Of a stretch of 64,000 nt of DNA, positions 1 to 12,531 are shown piece after piece. Source of the stretch: Hevea brasiliensis (taxonomy: Eukaryota > Streptophyta > Magnoliopsida > Malpighiales > Euphorbiaceae); the NCBI RefSeq assembly GCF_030052815.1, contig NW_026614695.1:2216252-2280251 (forward strand), written 5' to 3'. Every line of letters begins with the position of its first letter. The first letter of the stretch is position 1. The notes beneath the pieces were generated by a model. That model was not told the DNA's origin, did not search any database, and was given only the letters and a program-made list of their open reading frames with translations. Position numbers and translations under genes: made by a program.

Positions 1-839
1 TGGAATTACAATAAACTATAAGTGAGCAACTCCTTGCCCATCACATCTCATGTGAGGTTCAATCCTTTACCTGGCCCCTAATGCTCAAAATCTCAGGTAC
101 ATCCAATATTGGCCACTAAACCATTTACATATTTACAACATCTCATGCTTAACAATTATTCATAAGAAAATCTCTTAAATTAATTGCACTTTATACAACT
201 ATTTAAAATTTCTTAAAATAATTGCCTCAATGGAGGGCCTATGTTATAATTACTTTAATTATAGCATTTCCAACTTAATCATTTGTTTGGAAGATTTTAT
301 GGTCATTCTAATTACTATTAAGGTCTCACTTTGCACATTATCCAATTAGCATGCATATATCATATAATAGCATACATTATCATACATCTTATGCATTCAT
401 GGATAAGCAATAAATATGGTATGATCATGGACTTTCTAAGAGATTCAATTCTGAGCCACCAAGAATTGAATCAGGGCATTCCTAGGTGCATTTCATTCAT
501 TCATTCATTTTACAAGATTTGCTGAAGGAGTACATAATCAACACTTGATCTTGAATTCTTCCCACTGGTCCCACCAATGCTCTTGACCTCCTTGAACTTC
601 TTGTAATCCAATATTACATGGTAATCCTTGGCATACCAAGGCGAATTTACAAGAACTTAAATAAATAAAATTACAACCTAAAAATTATTACAAACTTAAT
701 AATACATGCCCAAAATAAATTAAAATAAATTTAAAATACCAAAGAAACATAAAAGAAATAAATCCAATCACATTGGTCTTTTATAGTCCATGATCATCCA
801 TCATGCATATCACTATTTAACAATTAAATAAAACATACA

Positions 840-1230
840 TACTTAAATTAAATTGAATATCTCATATTCAACTTAAAAATCCATATTTGAATATGATTCA
901 AATAAATTTAAAAATTCAGATTTGAATCTCATTCAAACAAATTTAAAAATTCATATTTGAATCACATTCAAACAACTTTAAAAATTCAGATTTGAATCAC
1001 ATTCAAACATTTTTTAAAAAATCAGATTTGAATCATATTCAAACATTTTTTAAGAAATTAGATCTGAATTTTATTCAATCAATTTTAAAAAATCAGATTT
1101 AAATATGATTCAAACAACTTTAAAAATTCAAATTTGAATCACATTCAAACAACTTTTAAAATTCAGATTTGAATCACATCCAAACAATTTTTAAAATTCT
1201 GATTTGAATCATAATTTAATTGTGTGATTA
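840..1230 (-). repeat. Degenerate ~35-bp tandem array in copia leader
   Basis: About ten imperfect units share the core TTTGAATNNNATTCAAA, alternating with an A/T spacer. It is the reverse-oriented counterpart of the array at 7017-7375. The core is close to palindromic. Confidence 0.8.
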
Positions 1231-1463
1231 AAATTCTAATTAAACAATTTAATTAGACATAGGATGAGCTTTTAGATCATACAACAATTGTAAATTAAAA
1301 AGCAAACCTTGTGCCAACTTGAAGAACCTTTGTTGTCGCCACCAATGGTGGCTTCACCATGTGTGCCGCCACACATCCATTGCAACCAGCAATGGATCAA
1401 TCATCTCATGATCAAATCACACAATTAAATCATATAATCAACAATCTAAATGGCAAATATAGT

Positions 1464-1476
1464 GGCTCTAATACCA
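1464..1476 (-). other. Primer binding site of left copia copy (mutated)
   Basis: The minus strand reads TGGTATTAGAGCC, one base off the initiator-tRNA-Met type site TGGTATCAGAGCC seen at 6756. It lies two bases from the LTR end, as expected for the start of minus-strand DNA synthesis. Confidence 0.8.
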
Positions 1477-1478
1477 AT

Positions 1479-3580
1479 AGAAGGAACGGAAGCGTGAAAA
1501 ATACAAGTTTATACCATTGAATTCAAAAATTTTCACCTAGGGTCACATGCATCATGCAAAATTTATTTTTATCTATTTGATTTCAATGATAAACAACATA
1601 TTAAAACTCTTTTAATATGTTTTTGGATCTGTATTTGCCATTTAAGATTTTAAAATTAATCAGATTAATTTTAGAACCCTGGATTAAATCAAGAATGATT
1701 ACACTAACCTCTTGATGCACTGCAGCGTGTCTGTGCCTTTGAGATTCATCTTCAGGACACCAGATGTTGTCCCTCTAGCTTGTCTACACTAAGAACACCT
1801 ATGGCAGCCCTTGAACAGCTTCTAAAACTTTTTCTATTAATTAGAAATTCAAGTTCTGCCTTTTAAGAGATTAGAGATGTAAACAGGACACTAGAAACAA
1901 TTTCTAGTGTTCTTAATTCAAGAGATTGATGGCTAATCTCTTTGAATTGATGAGAGATAAAGAAGAATAGATGAAAAGCCTCGAAGTAGCGTGACAAAGG
2001 AGAGGAGTGGCTGCTGGTTATTTTTCTTTTCATAACCACACTTAAATAGCTAGGTTAACACATTAAACCCTTGCCACATGTCACCCTTTGATTAGCTCTA
2101 GGTTTAAGTGACCCAATCACATTGTGCCAAGTGTCAAACCTATATTTAATCTTGATTTTAATCATCTTACATGATTAAAAAACATTTGGCAAGCTTATGT
2201 GTAATCCCATGTGTCACCATCTCATGGTGCCACGTGTCACACTGTGAAATGACCAAAATGCCCCTGTGTCTTAATTTTGAGTTCTTAACCCAAAATAATT
2301 ATTTTTCTTCTTCTAATTAATTTATATCAAATATAAATTAATTAATTAATCTCTATTAATTAATTTCTCATTAATTAAATTCATATTTAAACACTTTAAA
2401 TATAAATTTAATTTATACTACACATCCAATAATCTAGATTTGGTTTCAAGTCATGCTAGGGACTTTGCAATTTAATTGCAAACCAAACCTATTTAATTAA
2501 TCAATTAAACTCTTTAATTAATTAATTAAATCATATTTAAATAGGTGATAACTTGTGTATGTGTGTGACTTACTAGGCTCATCACTAATTGGCAATGAGA
2601 CATGATATCAACTCTTAATATCATCAGAACTCTTTCTTACCATAAATGATTTCTCTAAATCATTTTATGCACCTCATAGACCATGGTTAACACCTAGCAT
2701 AGCATGCCATGGCCACCTAATTGGTAATAAGGTTTACCTTAAATGAACCTATAATCATATGTTACCATGCACTAGAATCTCTCTGTTACAAAATCCAAAC
2801 TCAAGATAAAGTCATTGTTTATGTCAAACTCCATTTGCTATGAATATTATGTTCTCTTTTAATTCCAGTTCTTGATTAAAAGATTTTCTCATCAGAAACT
2901 CTTTTCTGAATAAATCTATCTGTCCTGGCCAGGAACTTGAAACATCAAGAACAATTAAATGAATATAGGATTTTATCTCTATTTACTTAGAGGAACAGAT
3001 TCCATCTTGATCAACACCTACCTCCATATATAACTAGTAGGAGCCAACACATGCCCATATACCCATACATAGTATAAGTATGAAAGTAGTATCAAACTCA
3101 AACTACCTATATACAACATAACTGTATATCTCAGTCTAAAGATTATATGCATCGATATGATTTATGACAAAACATTGACAAGAGTAAACTCCATGTGCTT
3201 GTCATAAGTGTCACCGTTCGCCTACTTATCATTTATAAGTGCCTATCATGTTTGTTATATGGCATGAGACTCACCATTCCATCTTATTTATATCTCATAT
3301 AAATAACTTGGGAACAAACATGAATACAATCTTTCTGGATAAGTCATGTCCTTATTATGAAGTATCCTCGATTGTGAACCTATTTATGATACTTTGTGCT
3401 AGAAATATTGTTATTCATATTCTTAACAACTTAAGAATAATATTTCTAACAAAATATCAATGGACCTTTTCTATTACACATAAATATATTATGTAAACGG
3501 AAAAGTGGAAATGCCTTTTATTAATAAAAATATGTACAAGTTACATACTAAATGATATGCTCTAGGACATACTACTAACA
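1479..3580 (-). repeat. 5' LTR of left copia copy
   Basis: This 2.1-kb LTR in minus orientation is the same family as the LTRs at 4649-6753 and 12532-14638. Its right end is ...ACTAACA, the complement of TGTTAGT. Its left end reads AG where TG is expected, so the terminal CA of the LTR is mutated. It adjoins the primer site at 1464-1476, which makes it the 5' LTR. It interrupts the Tat-1 gag at 3581. The 85-aa frame at 3239-3496 recurs in the other LTRs and is not a gene. Confidence 0.88.
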
Positions 3581-4648
3581 TTTTCAACCACCCGTTTCTG
3601 ATAAGAGATTGTACCCTACCTTTGAGAGCTCTATAATTATCTATTGAGTGACCAATTGGCCCCTCGTGGTATTCACAACGAGCATTTGGATCACACCACC
3701 TCGGATATGGGGGTTGCAAAGGGTCAAGTGGTATGGGGACTATCTGGTTTATGCTCAAAAAGTAGCAATAAATCTCGATTAAGGGCATAGGCAATGGTGG
3801 GTTGGGATTCCTGGGTGGCCTTGGATTGGTTTGTGGAGTGGGTGGTTGGATGAACTGATTTGTTTGAGTATATGGACGTGAAGCATAATTGGTTGGTTGT
3901 GGGACTTATTGTGGTTGGGGATAAGAATAATTCGAAAACTGTGGTGGAACATTGGCTACCATCAGGTTTTGGGAAGGAAATCGAGGACGATAGGTATTTT
4001 ATGGGGGGTGTGGTTAATAGGCCTATTGCATCACATTATTACTTCCCCTTCCATTTTCTTCCTAGAATTTGTCATCCTTTTCACAGAACTTTCCCCTACT
4101 ACTTCGTGTAACCTCCCCAGTCTCATATTTGCTTCAATTCTCTCCCCAGTCTGTATAATGTCAGCAATGTTGTTAGAGGTGTTCCCAATCATTAGATTGA
4201 AATAAGGAGCTTTCAGCGTTTCAATGAATAGGGAACAAAGCTCACTATCCTTCACTAGTGGATATACTTCTATAACTTTCTCTCTCCACCTCTGAGTGTA
4301 TTCTTTGAAACTTTCCCCGTCTTTTTTTGCACCAAGTTTTAGAGGTCCCTCCTGGTTGGGGCCACATCACAATTAAACTTATACTGCTTCAAAAATGCGT
4401 CTACTAAGTCTTTCTAGAAGTGCAATTTACTTTTATCCAACTGAATACACTAGCGTAAAGCTGGAACGGAAAGACTCTCATGGAAAAAAATGGATCAGTA
4501 CCTTGTCATCGTAAGAAAATGCTGACATCTTTGCTATATAAGTGGCCAAATGTATGCAAGGATTGGTAGTGCCACTATACTTCTCAAACTCAGGGATTTT
4601 GAACTTAGGAGATACCACTACATCAGGGACTAGTCTTAAGGCAGAAAC
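3581..4648 (-). pseudogene. Tat-1 gag, C-terminal part (split by copia insertions)
   Basis: This is the capsid-type gag of a Ty3/gypsy Tat-lineage element on the minus strand. From 4648 downward it encodes a stretch with PKFKIPEFEKYSGTTNPC, the usual Tat gag core. Next comes a helix-rich stretch at 4031-4255 (LCSLFIETLKAPYFNLMIG), then a proline-rich linker near 3800-3950. Last is a Cys/His knuckle-like motif, CEYHEGPIGHSIDNYRALK, near 3620-3690. Several frames and at least one stop show it is broken. It joins across the copia element to 14639-15179, with GAAAC present on both sides. On the left it ends at 3581 in the second copia copy. The rest of the host lies outside the window. Confidence 0.8.
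4644..4648. repeat. Target site duplication GAAAC (left)
   Basis: GAAAC at 4644-4648 is repeated at 14639-14643, directly outside the two LTR ends. This 5-bp duplication is the expected product of Ty1/copia integrase. Confidence 0.92.
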
Positions 4649-6753
4649 TGTTAGTAGTATGCCCTAGAGCATATCATTTAGTATGTATCTTGTACATATT
4701 TTTATTAATAAAAGGCATTTCCACTTTTCCGTTTACATAATATATTTATGTGTAATAGAAAAGGTCCATTGATATTTTGTTAGAAATATTATTCTTAAGT
4801 TGTTAAGAATATGAGTGACAATATTTCTAGCACGAAGTATCATAAATAGGTTCACAATCGAGGATACTTCATAATAAGGACATGACTTATCCAGAAAGAT
4901 TGTATTCATGTTTGTTCCCAAGTTATTTATATGAGATATAAATAAGATGGAATGGTGAGTCTCATGCCATATAACAAACATGATAGGCACTTATAAATGA
5001 TAAGTAGGCCGAACCAGTGACACTTATGACAAGCACATGGAGTTTACTCTTGTCAATGTTTTGTCATAAATCATATCGTGCATATAATCTTTAGACCGAG
5101 ATAGTACAGTTATCTTGTATATAGGTAGTTTGAGTTTGATACTGCTTTCATACTTGTACTGTGTATGGGTATATGGGCATATGTTGGCTCCTACTAGTTA
5201 TATATGGAGGTAGGTGTTGATCAAGATGGAATCTGTTCCTCTAAGTAAATAGAGATAAAATCCTATGTTCATTTAATTGTTCTTGATGTTTCAAGTTCAT
5301 GGACAGGACAGATAGATTTATTCACAAAGAGTTTCTGATGAGAAAATCTTTTTAATCAAGAACTGGAATTAAAAGAGAACATAATATTCATAGCAAATGG
5401 AGTTTGACATAAACCATGACTCCAGCTTGAGTTGGGATTTTGTAACAGAGAGATTCTAGTGCATGGTAACATATGATTATAGGTTCATTTAAGGTAAACC
5501 TTATTACTAATTGGGTGGCCATGGCATGCTATGCTAGGTGTTAACCATGGTCTATGAGGTTCATAAAATGATTTAGAGAAATCATTTATGGTAAGAAAGA
5601 GTTATGATGATATTAAGAGTTGATATCATGTCTCATTGCCAATTAGTGATGAGCCTAGTAAGTCACACACATACACAAGTTATCACCTAATTAAATATGA
5701 TTTAATTAATTAATTAAAGAGTTTAATTGATTAATTAAATAGGTTTGATTTGCAATTAGTTTGCAAAGTCCCTAGCATGACTTGAAACCAAATCTAGATT
5801 ATTGGATGTATAATATAAGTTAAATTTATATTTAAAGTGTTTAAATATGAATTTAATTAATGAGAAATTAATTAATAGAGATTAATTAATTAATTTAATT
5901 TGATATAAATTAATTAGAAGAAGAAAAATAATTATTTTGGGTTGAGAACTCAAAATTAAGACACAGGGGCATTTTGGTCATTTTGCAGTGTGACACGTGG
6001 CACCATGAGATGGTGACACATGGCATAACGCATAAGCTTGCCAAATATTTTTTTTAATCATGTAAGATGATTAAAATCAAGATTACATGTAGGTTTGACA
6101 CTTGGCACAATGTGATTGGGTCACTTAAACCTAGAGCTAATCAAAGGGTGACATGTGGCAAGGGTTTAATGTGTTAACCTAGCTATTTAAGTGTTGTTAT
6201 GAGAAAATAAAATACAACCAGCAGCCACACTCCTTGGTCATGCCATTTTGCAGCCCTCCCTCTATTCTTCTTCATCTCTCATCAATTCAAAGTGATTAGC
6301 CATCAATCTCTTGAATTAAGAACACTAGAAATTGTTTCTAGTGTCCTGTTTACATCTCTAATCTCTTAAAAGGCAGAACTTGAATTTCTAATTAATAGAA
6401 AAGGCTTTAGAAGCTGTTCAAGGGCTGCCATAGGTGTTCTTGGTGTGGACAAGCTAGAGGGACAACATCTGGTGTCCTGAAGACGAATCTCAAAGGCGCA
6501 GACACGCTGCAGTGCATCAAGAGGTTAATGTAATCGTTCTTGATCTAATCTAGGGTTCTAAAATTAATCTGATTAATTTTAAAATCTTAAATGGAAAATA
6601 CAGATCCAAAAACATATTAAAAGAGTTTTAATATGTTGTTTATCATTGAAATCAAATAGATAAAAAATAAATCTTGCATGATGCATGTGACTCTAGGTGA
6701 AAATTTTGAATTCAATGGTATAAACTTGTGTTTTTCACGCTTCCGTTCCTTCA
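4649..6753 (+). repeat. 5' LTR of copia element
   Basis: It starts TGTTAGTAG and ends CCTTCA, two bases before the primer site. It holds the copia promoter and polyadenylation signals by family rule; I did not pinpoint a TATA box. The 85-aa minus-strand frame at 4733-4990 is conserved in all copies of this LTR but has no coding signature beyond repeat conservation. Confidence 0.93.
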
Positions 6754-6755
6754 AT

Positions 6756-6768
6756 TGGTATCAGAGCC
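6756..6768 (+). other. Primer binding site, initiator tRNA-Met type
   Basis: TGGTATCAGAGCC, two bases after the 5' LTR, is the standard plant copia primer site complementary to the 3' end of initiator tRNA-Met. Confidence 0.92.
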
Positions 6769-8540
6769 ACTATATTTGCCATTTAGATTGTTTATTATAT
6801 GATTTAATTGTGTGATTTGATCATGAGATGATTGATCCATTGCTGGTTGGATCAAGAGGTGTGGCGGCATGCTTGATGAACTCCAACATGGTGCGCATGG
6901 CTTTGGAAGATCATGGTGCGCATGGTTGTTATTAAATTCTGCAATTGTTGCATGATGAAAGGTTCATCATATGACTAATTAAAATGTTTAATTAGGATTT
7001 TTAATCACACAATTAAATTATGATTCAAATCAGAATTTTAAAAATTGTTTGAATGTGATTCAAATCTGAATTTTAAAAGTTGTTTGAATGTGATTCAAAT
7101 CTAAATTTTTAAAGTTGTTTGAATCATATTTAAATCTGATTTTTTAAAATTGATTGAATAAAATTCAGATATGATTTTTTAAAAAATGTTTGAATGTGAT
7201 TCAAATCTGATTTTTTTAAAAAATATTTGAATGTGATTCAAATCTGAATTTTTGAAGTTGTTTGAATGTGATTCAAATCTGAATTTTTAAATTTGTTTGA
7301 ATGAGATTCAAATCTGAATTTTTAAATTTATTTGAATCATATTCAAATCTGAATTTTTAAGTTGAATATGAGATATTCAATTTAATTTAAGTATGTATGT
7401 TTTATTTAATTGTTAAATAGTGATATGCATGATGGATGATCATGGACTATAAAAGACCAATGTGATTGGATTTATTTCTTTTATGTTTCTTTGGGATTGT
7501 AAATTAATTAATTTATTTTAATTTATTTTGGGCATGTATTATTATGTTTATAATAATTTTTGGGTTGTAATTTCATTTATTTAAGTTCTTGTAAATTCAC
7601 CTTGGTACGCCAAGGATTACTATGTAATATTGGATTGCAAGAAGTTCAAGGAGGTCAAGAGCATTGGTGGGACCAGTGGGAGGAATTCAAGATCAAGTGT
7701 TGATTATGTACTCCTTCAGCAACTCTTGTAAAATGAATGAATGAAATGCACCTAGGAATGCCCTGATTCAATTCTTGGTGGCTCAGAATTGAATCCCTTA
7801 GAAAGTCCATGATCATACCATATTTACTGCTTATCCATGAATGCATGAGATGTATGGGAATGTATGCAATTATATGATATATGCATGCTAAATGGATAAT
7901 GTACAAAGTGAGACCTTAATAGTAATTAGAATGACCATAAAATCTTCCAAACAAATGATTAAGTTGGATATGCTATAATTAAAGTAATTATAACATAGGC
8001 CCTCCATTGGGGCAATTATTTTAAGAAATTTTAAATAGTTGCATGAGATGCAATTAATTTAAGAGATTTTCTTAAGAATAATTATTAAGCATGAGATGTT
8101 GTAAATATGTAAATGGTTTGGTGGCCAATATTGGATGTACCTGAGGACATTAAAATTATTTACATAATTACTGGCTCAATGGGATCAACTTAACTAATGC
8201 AAGATAAGTCAATAATGGATGTACCTGAGATTTTGAGCATTAGGGGCTAGGTAAAGGATTGAACCTCACATGAGATGTGATGGGCAAGGAGTTGCTCACT
8301 TATAGTTTATTGTAATTCCAATAATGGATGTACCTGAGGATGATCAATAGAATTATAAGAATTCAATCACCCACTAGAAATACATCCAACTAGGATTTCC
8401 GTTTCCTACTTTGGAAGTGTAGGATTCGCTAAGTTAGTGGGAGGACCAATTTGATTAAAAGACCATAATCATTTTGGTTAACTACATGATACATTTACTA
8501 ATTAATCTGGTTATTTTTTGCAGTTAATTTTCTGATAAAA
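6769..8540 (+). other. Long untranslated leader of copia element
   Basis: This 1.8-kb stretch lies between the primer site and gag and has no long sense frame. It holds the ~35-bp tandem array (7017-7375) and three copies of GGATGTACCTGAG (8133-8145, 8217-8229, 8326-8338). No function can be read from it. Packaging or translational control is possible, but that is inference. Confidence 0.7.
7017..7375 (+). repeat. ~35-bp tandem array in copia leader
   Basis: About ten imperfect units of the form GATTCAAATCTGAATTTT followed by an A/T spacer and TTGTTTGAATG. The alternation of TTGAAT and ATTCAA gives repeated short palindromes. The left copy carries the same array (840-1230). Confidence 0.85.
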
Positions 8541-9390
8541 ATGAGCACAAAACAACCACCACCATCCAATATCCTTGCGAGCATACTTGATCACAATAGG
8601 TTGACAGGACCAAATCTGTCTGATTGGCTAAGAAATTTGAAGCTTGTCCTGAACCTTGAACATATAGGATATGTTCTAGATTCAAATGTTCCTGGTCCCT
8701 TACCTCCAGAGGCCACACAAGAGGAACATGATACTTTGGACAAGTGGAAAGAGCATGATATGAGAGCTAAGTGTTACATGCTTGCTTCCATGAGTAATGA
8801 GTTACAGAAGCAACATGAGAACATGCAGAGTGCGAGTGAGATCCTCCTTCACCTACAAGAGTTGTATGGTGAGCACAGTAGGAATGCTAGGTATGAGATA
8901 TCTAGACAGCTATTCCGAATGAGGATGTCTGAGGGACAGAATGTTGGGGATCATGTCCACAAGATGATTTGGCTGATTGAGCAGTTGGACAATATTGACT
9001 TCAACATGGATTTACAACTACAGACGGATTTGATCCTTCATTCCCTTCCTGAGTCTTTTGGTAATTTTGTGACAAATTTCCATATGACTAAACAGAATGC
9101 ACCTTAGCCGATTTACTCAACATGTCGGTTATTGCCCAAAAGAATATGCCGTGCAATAAAGGGAAAGAGGTAGCTTTGGTTGCATCTTCTTCTACCGGAA
9201 AGTCCAACAAGAAGAAGGGCAATAAGAAAAAGAAACCTCGATTCTGGTCCTTCAAAGAAAATAGCTAAAGAAAAGGAAGACTAAAGTGATGGAGGTAAAG
9301 GAAAGTGTTTCACCGCCAAAAGGATGGGCACTGAAAAGGAACCGCCTGAGTATCTTGCTTCTCAAGGACAAGAAGGATACACCTTCTAAG
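8541..9390 (+). pseudogene. Copia gag
   Basis: The open part (8541-9104, 188 aa) is a typical copia gag. It begins near the usual LTGPNLSDWLRNLKLVL motif (residues 22-38) and continues through CYMLASMSNELQ and the LQELYGEHSRNARYEISRQL helix region (residues 107-126), the UBN2/retrotransposon gag core that forms the particle. A stop follows residue 188. The downstream lysine-rich tail (KKKGNKKKKPRFW, about 9210-9250) is in another frame. The CCHC zinc knuckle expected near 9300-9340 is garbled by small indels. Only fragments such as KCF and EYLAS remain. The start ATG at 8541 precedes the conserved core by the usual distance. This copy cannot make a complete gag. Confidence 0.85.
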
Positions 9391-9429
9391 GTATGTCCAT
9401 ATCTTGTTATTTAGATTCTGATGATACTC

Positions 9430-12300
9430 ATAGTTCATCTACAACTTGGGTTTTAGATCACGGTGCGATTCTCACATTTCTAATGATATGCGTGAACTAG
9501 CAAACAAGAGTACTATGCTTCTCAAGATATTAGAGTCCAGATTGGCAATGGCTCAATCTTGAATCTTTAGCAATAGTATCTAAATCTTTTTACATGTTTT
9601 GACATGTTTTTTGTTTGGATAATATTTTATATGTACCTTATTCTTTTAAAAACATCATTTCTATATCTGTTTTGACTAGAAATGGCTATGAATTTCATTC
9701 ATCGATGATGTATGCAATATTTATTTTGGAAATAAATATGTTGGTTCGGGTTATATGAATGATGGTCTTTATTATTTGGATAATAATGACAAACACAAAT
9801 TGAATGCAAGTGATCTAAAAGAATGCAATGCCATGGTGAAAACCAACTCAAGTTCAAAATATATTTGGCACTTAAGATTATGTCATATTGCAGAAGATAG
9901 GATTGCAAAATTGGAGAAAATGGGGATTCTATCCTCATTGGGCTCTGAGCCTACTCTAACTTGTGAATCTTGCCTTCAGGGTAAAATGACTACATCACCC
10001 TTTGTTGGACAAGGGCTAAGAGCTGAAAATATTTTGGAGCTAACACATAGTGATGTATGTGGTCCATTTAAAGAAATGGCTAGAGGGGGTTTTCATTATT
10101 TTATTACCTTTACTGATGATAAATCAAGGTTTGGGTATTTGTATTTGATGAAATACAAACATGAATCTTTTGAAAAGTTCAAAGAATTTAAATCTGAAGT
10201 AGAAAATCAAACAGGAAAGAATATTAAAGCTCTTCGATCAGATCATGGAGGTGAATATTTGAGTACTGAATTTGATGAATACTTGAGAGAGCATGGCATT
10301 GTTTCTCAGCTGACTCCTCCAGGAACGCCACAGCTGAATGGTGTATCTGAAAGGAGAAATCGCACCCTATTGGATATGGTACGTAGTATGATGAGCTATA
10401 CTGATATGCCAATCTTCTTTTGGGGATTTGCATTAGAATCAGCTTTGTATATTCTGAATAGGATTCCATCAAAATCGCTTTCTTCCACACCTTATGAGAT
10501 ATGGCATGGAAGAAAACCAAGTTTTAAGCATGTTAAGATTTGGGGTTGTCCAAATTTATATCAAAAAGCTGAACACTGATAAATTGGAGATCAGATCAGA
10601 AAAAGGTCGATTTGTTGGATATCCAAAAGATAGTTTTGGATATTATTTTTATTTGCCTACTTCACAAAAGGTTGTGATAAGTAGAGATGCCACATTTCTT
10701 GAACAAATTTGTTCAAGAAGGAGGCAAAGGAAGGCAAATAGAGTTAGAATTGGAGAATTTCGACCAACCAATGCATCGATGGATATAGATCCATCTAGTC
10801 AACCAATACCCGTTGATGAAACATCTACACTGCTCCTCGTAGAACAACCAGGTATCTCACCCACCGATGAGATATGGTTTTCATCATGAAGAAGAACAAG
10901 AGTTGTCTACTCATGAAGAAGTAGATCATGGAGATGATCCACTTACTTATGAAGAAGCTATATCAGATATAGACTCTTCAAAATGGATTGATGCTATAAA
11001 ATCCGAGATTGATTCTATAAAATCCGAGATTGATTCCATGTATAAGAATCAAGTTTGGGATCTTATTGACCCACCTGAAGGTATTATACCTATAGGGAAC
11101 AAATGGGTTTTCAAGAAGAAAATTGGTTCTGATGGAAAGGTAGAGACCTATAAGGCAAGGCTAGTAGCGAAAGGGTTTCGCCAAAGGCAAGGAATCGACT
11201 ATGAGGAGACTTTCTCGCCTGTTGCCATGCTTAAATCAATTAGGATTTTATTAGCAATAGCTGCATACTATGATTATGAGATTTGGCAGATGGATGTCAA
11301 AAGCCTTTTCTCAATGGATACATTGAAGAAAACATTTTCATGGAACAACCTAGGGGATTTGAATCCCAAGATGGTTCCAAGGTATGCAAGCTAAAGCGAT
11401 CCATTTATGGGTTGAAACAAGCTTCGAGGAGTTGGAACATCTGTTTTGATGAAGCCATTAAATCCTTTGGTTTTATCAAAAATGAGGATGAGCCATGTGT
11501 ATATAAGAAGGTTAGTGACAGTGCTATCACTTTCCTTGTCTTATATGTGGATGACATACTGTTGATGGGTAATGACACAGGTATGTTGATGACTATAAAG
11601 GTATGGTTGTCAAATACATTCTACATGAAAGACTTAGGGGAGGCAACCTATATTCTTGGAATTCGCATCTATAGAGATAGAGCGAAAAGAATAATTGGTT
11701 TATCCCAAAGTCTATACTTGGAAAAGGTGTTAAAGAGGTTTAACATGCTTGATTCCAAGAGAGGATTGTTACCAGTGAGACATGGTATCCATCTTTCTAA
11801 AGAGATGTCTCCAAAGACACCTGAAGAAAGAGATAAGATGGCCAGGATTCCATATGCTTCGGCTATTGGAAGTTTAATGTATGCAATGTTGTGTACTAGG
11901 CCTGGATATCGTATATGTCGTTAGTTTGACTAGCGGTATCAATGCAATCCGTGTTTGGAACATCGATAGTCACAAGAATATTCTTAAGTACTTGAGAAGA
12001 ACTAAGGATTTATTCTTGATTTATGGAGGTGGAGACTTGCAATTGGATGGTTATACCGATTCGATTTCCAATCGATATCGATGATAGAAAGTCTACCTCT
12101 GGATATGTGTTCATTTGTAATGGAGGTGCGATCGGTTGGAAGAGTTCCAAACAGAGCACGATCGCAGATTCTACTACAGAGGTCGAGTATATTGTCGCAT
12201 CGATGTCGCAAAGGAAGTCGCTTGGATAAAGAAGTTCGTGATGTAACTTACAATAGTTCCTTCCATTGAGTCCAGTTCCATTACAATCGTGACAACAATG
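9430..12300 (+). pseudogene. Copia pol: protease, integrase, RT, RNase H
   Basis: The domains occur in order across several frames. Protease is a remnant at about 9447-9475, with WVLDHGA where family members have an Asp-Ser/Thr-Gly active site. Integrase (9755-10579) has the His-His-Cys-Cys zinc motif (WHLRLCHI, CESCLQG) and the three acidic catalytic residues in context (THSDVCG, RSDHGGEY, SERRNRT). RT (10867-11924) carries WVFKKKIGSDGK and YKARLVAKGF, then a frameshift near 11300, and the YVDD catalytic motif at 11544-11555. RNase H (11930-12230) keeps [16 protein letters not shown] and STTEVEYI, again across frameshifts. The polyprotein would be cut by its own protease. The breaks make this copy inactive. 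Confidence 0.9.
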
Positions 12301-12519
12301 GAACGATATGAGCTAAGGAACTAAGGTCTCACCCAAAATCCAAACACATAGAAAGGCACTACCACATTATCGAGATATAGTTGGGCAAGGCGATGACCAT
12401 GCAGAAAAATAACATCACCGAAAATCCGGTGATCCATTCACTAAGCCTTTGTCACAAGTTCAGTTAGACTGACATCTTGAGAAGATGGGTCTAAGGTATT
12501 GTAATGAATGGCTCTAGTG

Positions 12520-12531
12520 CTAGTGGGAGAT
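12520..12531 (+). other. Polypurine tract of copia element
   Basis: AGTGGGAGAT directly before the 3' LTR is the usual purine-rich primer for plus-strand DNA synthesis in plant copia elements. Confidence 0.85.

Larger units (their letters stand above)
1..1478 (-). mobile_element. Ty1/copia left copy, partial internal leader
   Basis: This is the untranslated leader of a copia element in minus orientation, cut by the window edge. Read on the minus strand it follows 6754-8320 of the full copy closely. The match includes the tandem array and the stretch equivalent to the 83-aa non-coding frame near 7655-7906. It is not coding. One clear difference is that the 84 bp between two direct repeats in the full copy (8133-8145 and 8217-8229) is absent here, where the repeat occurs once at 92-104. 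Its gag and pol would lie to the left, outside the window. Confidence 0.85.

Noticed and set aside
331..525. Frame shared by 331-525 (+) and 7655-7906 (-)
   Set aside because: Both are the same stretch of the copia leader in two orientations. They are antisense to the element and not gene-like.
3239..3496. 85-aa frame conserved three times (3239 +, 4733 -, 12616 -)
   Set aside because: It lies in the copia LTR, and its conservation is only that of young LTR copies. There is no motif or coding bias.
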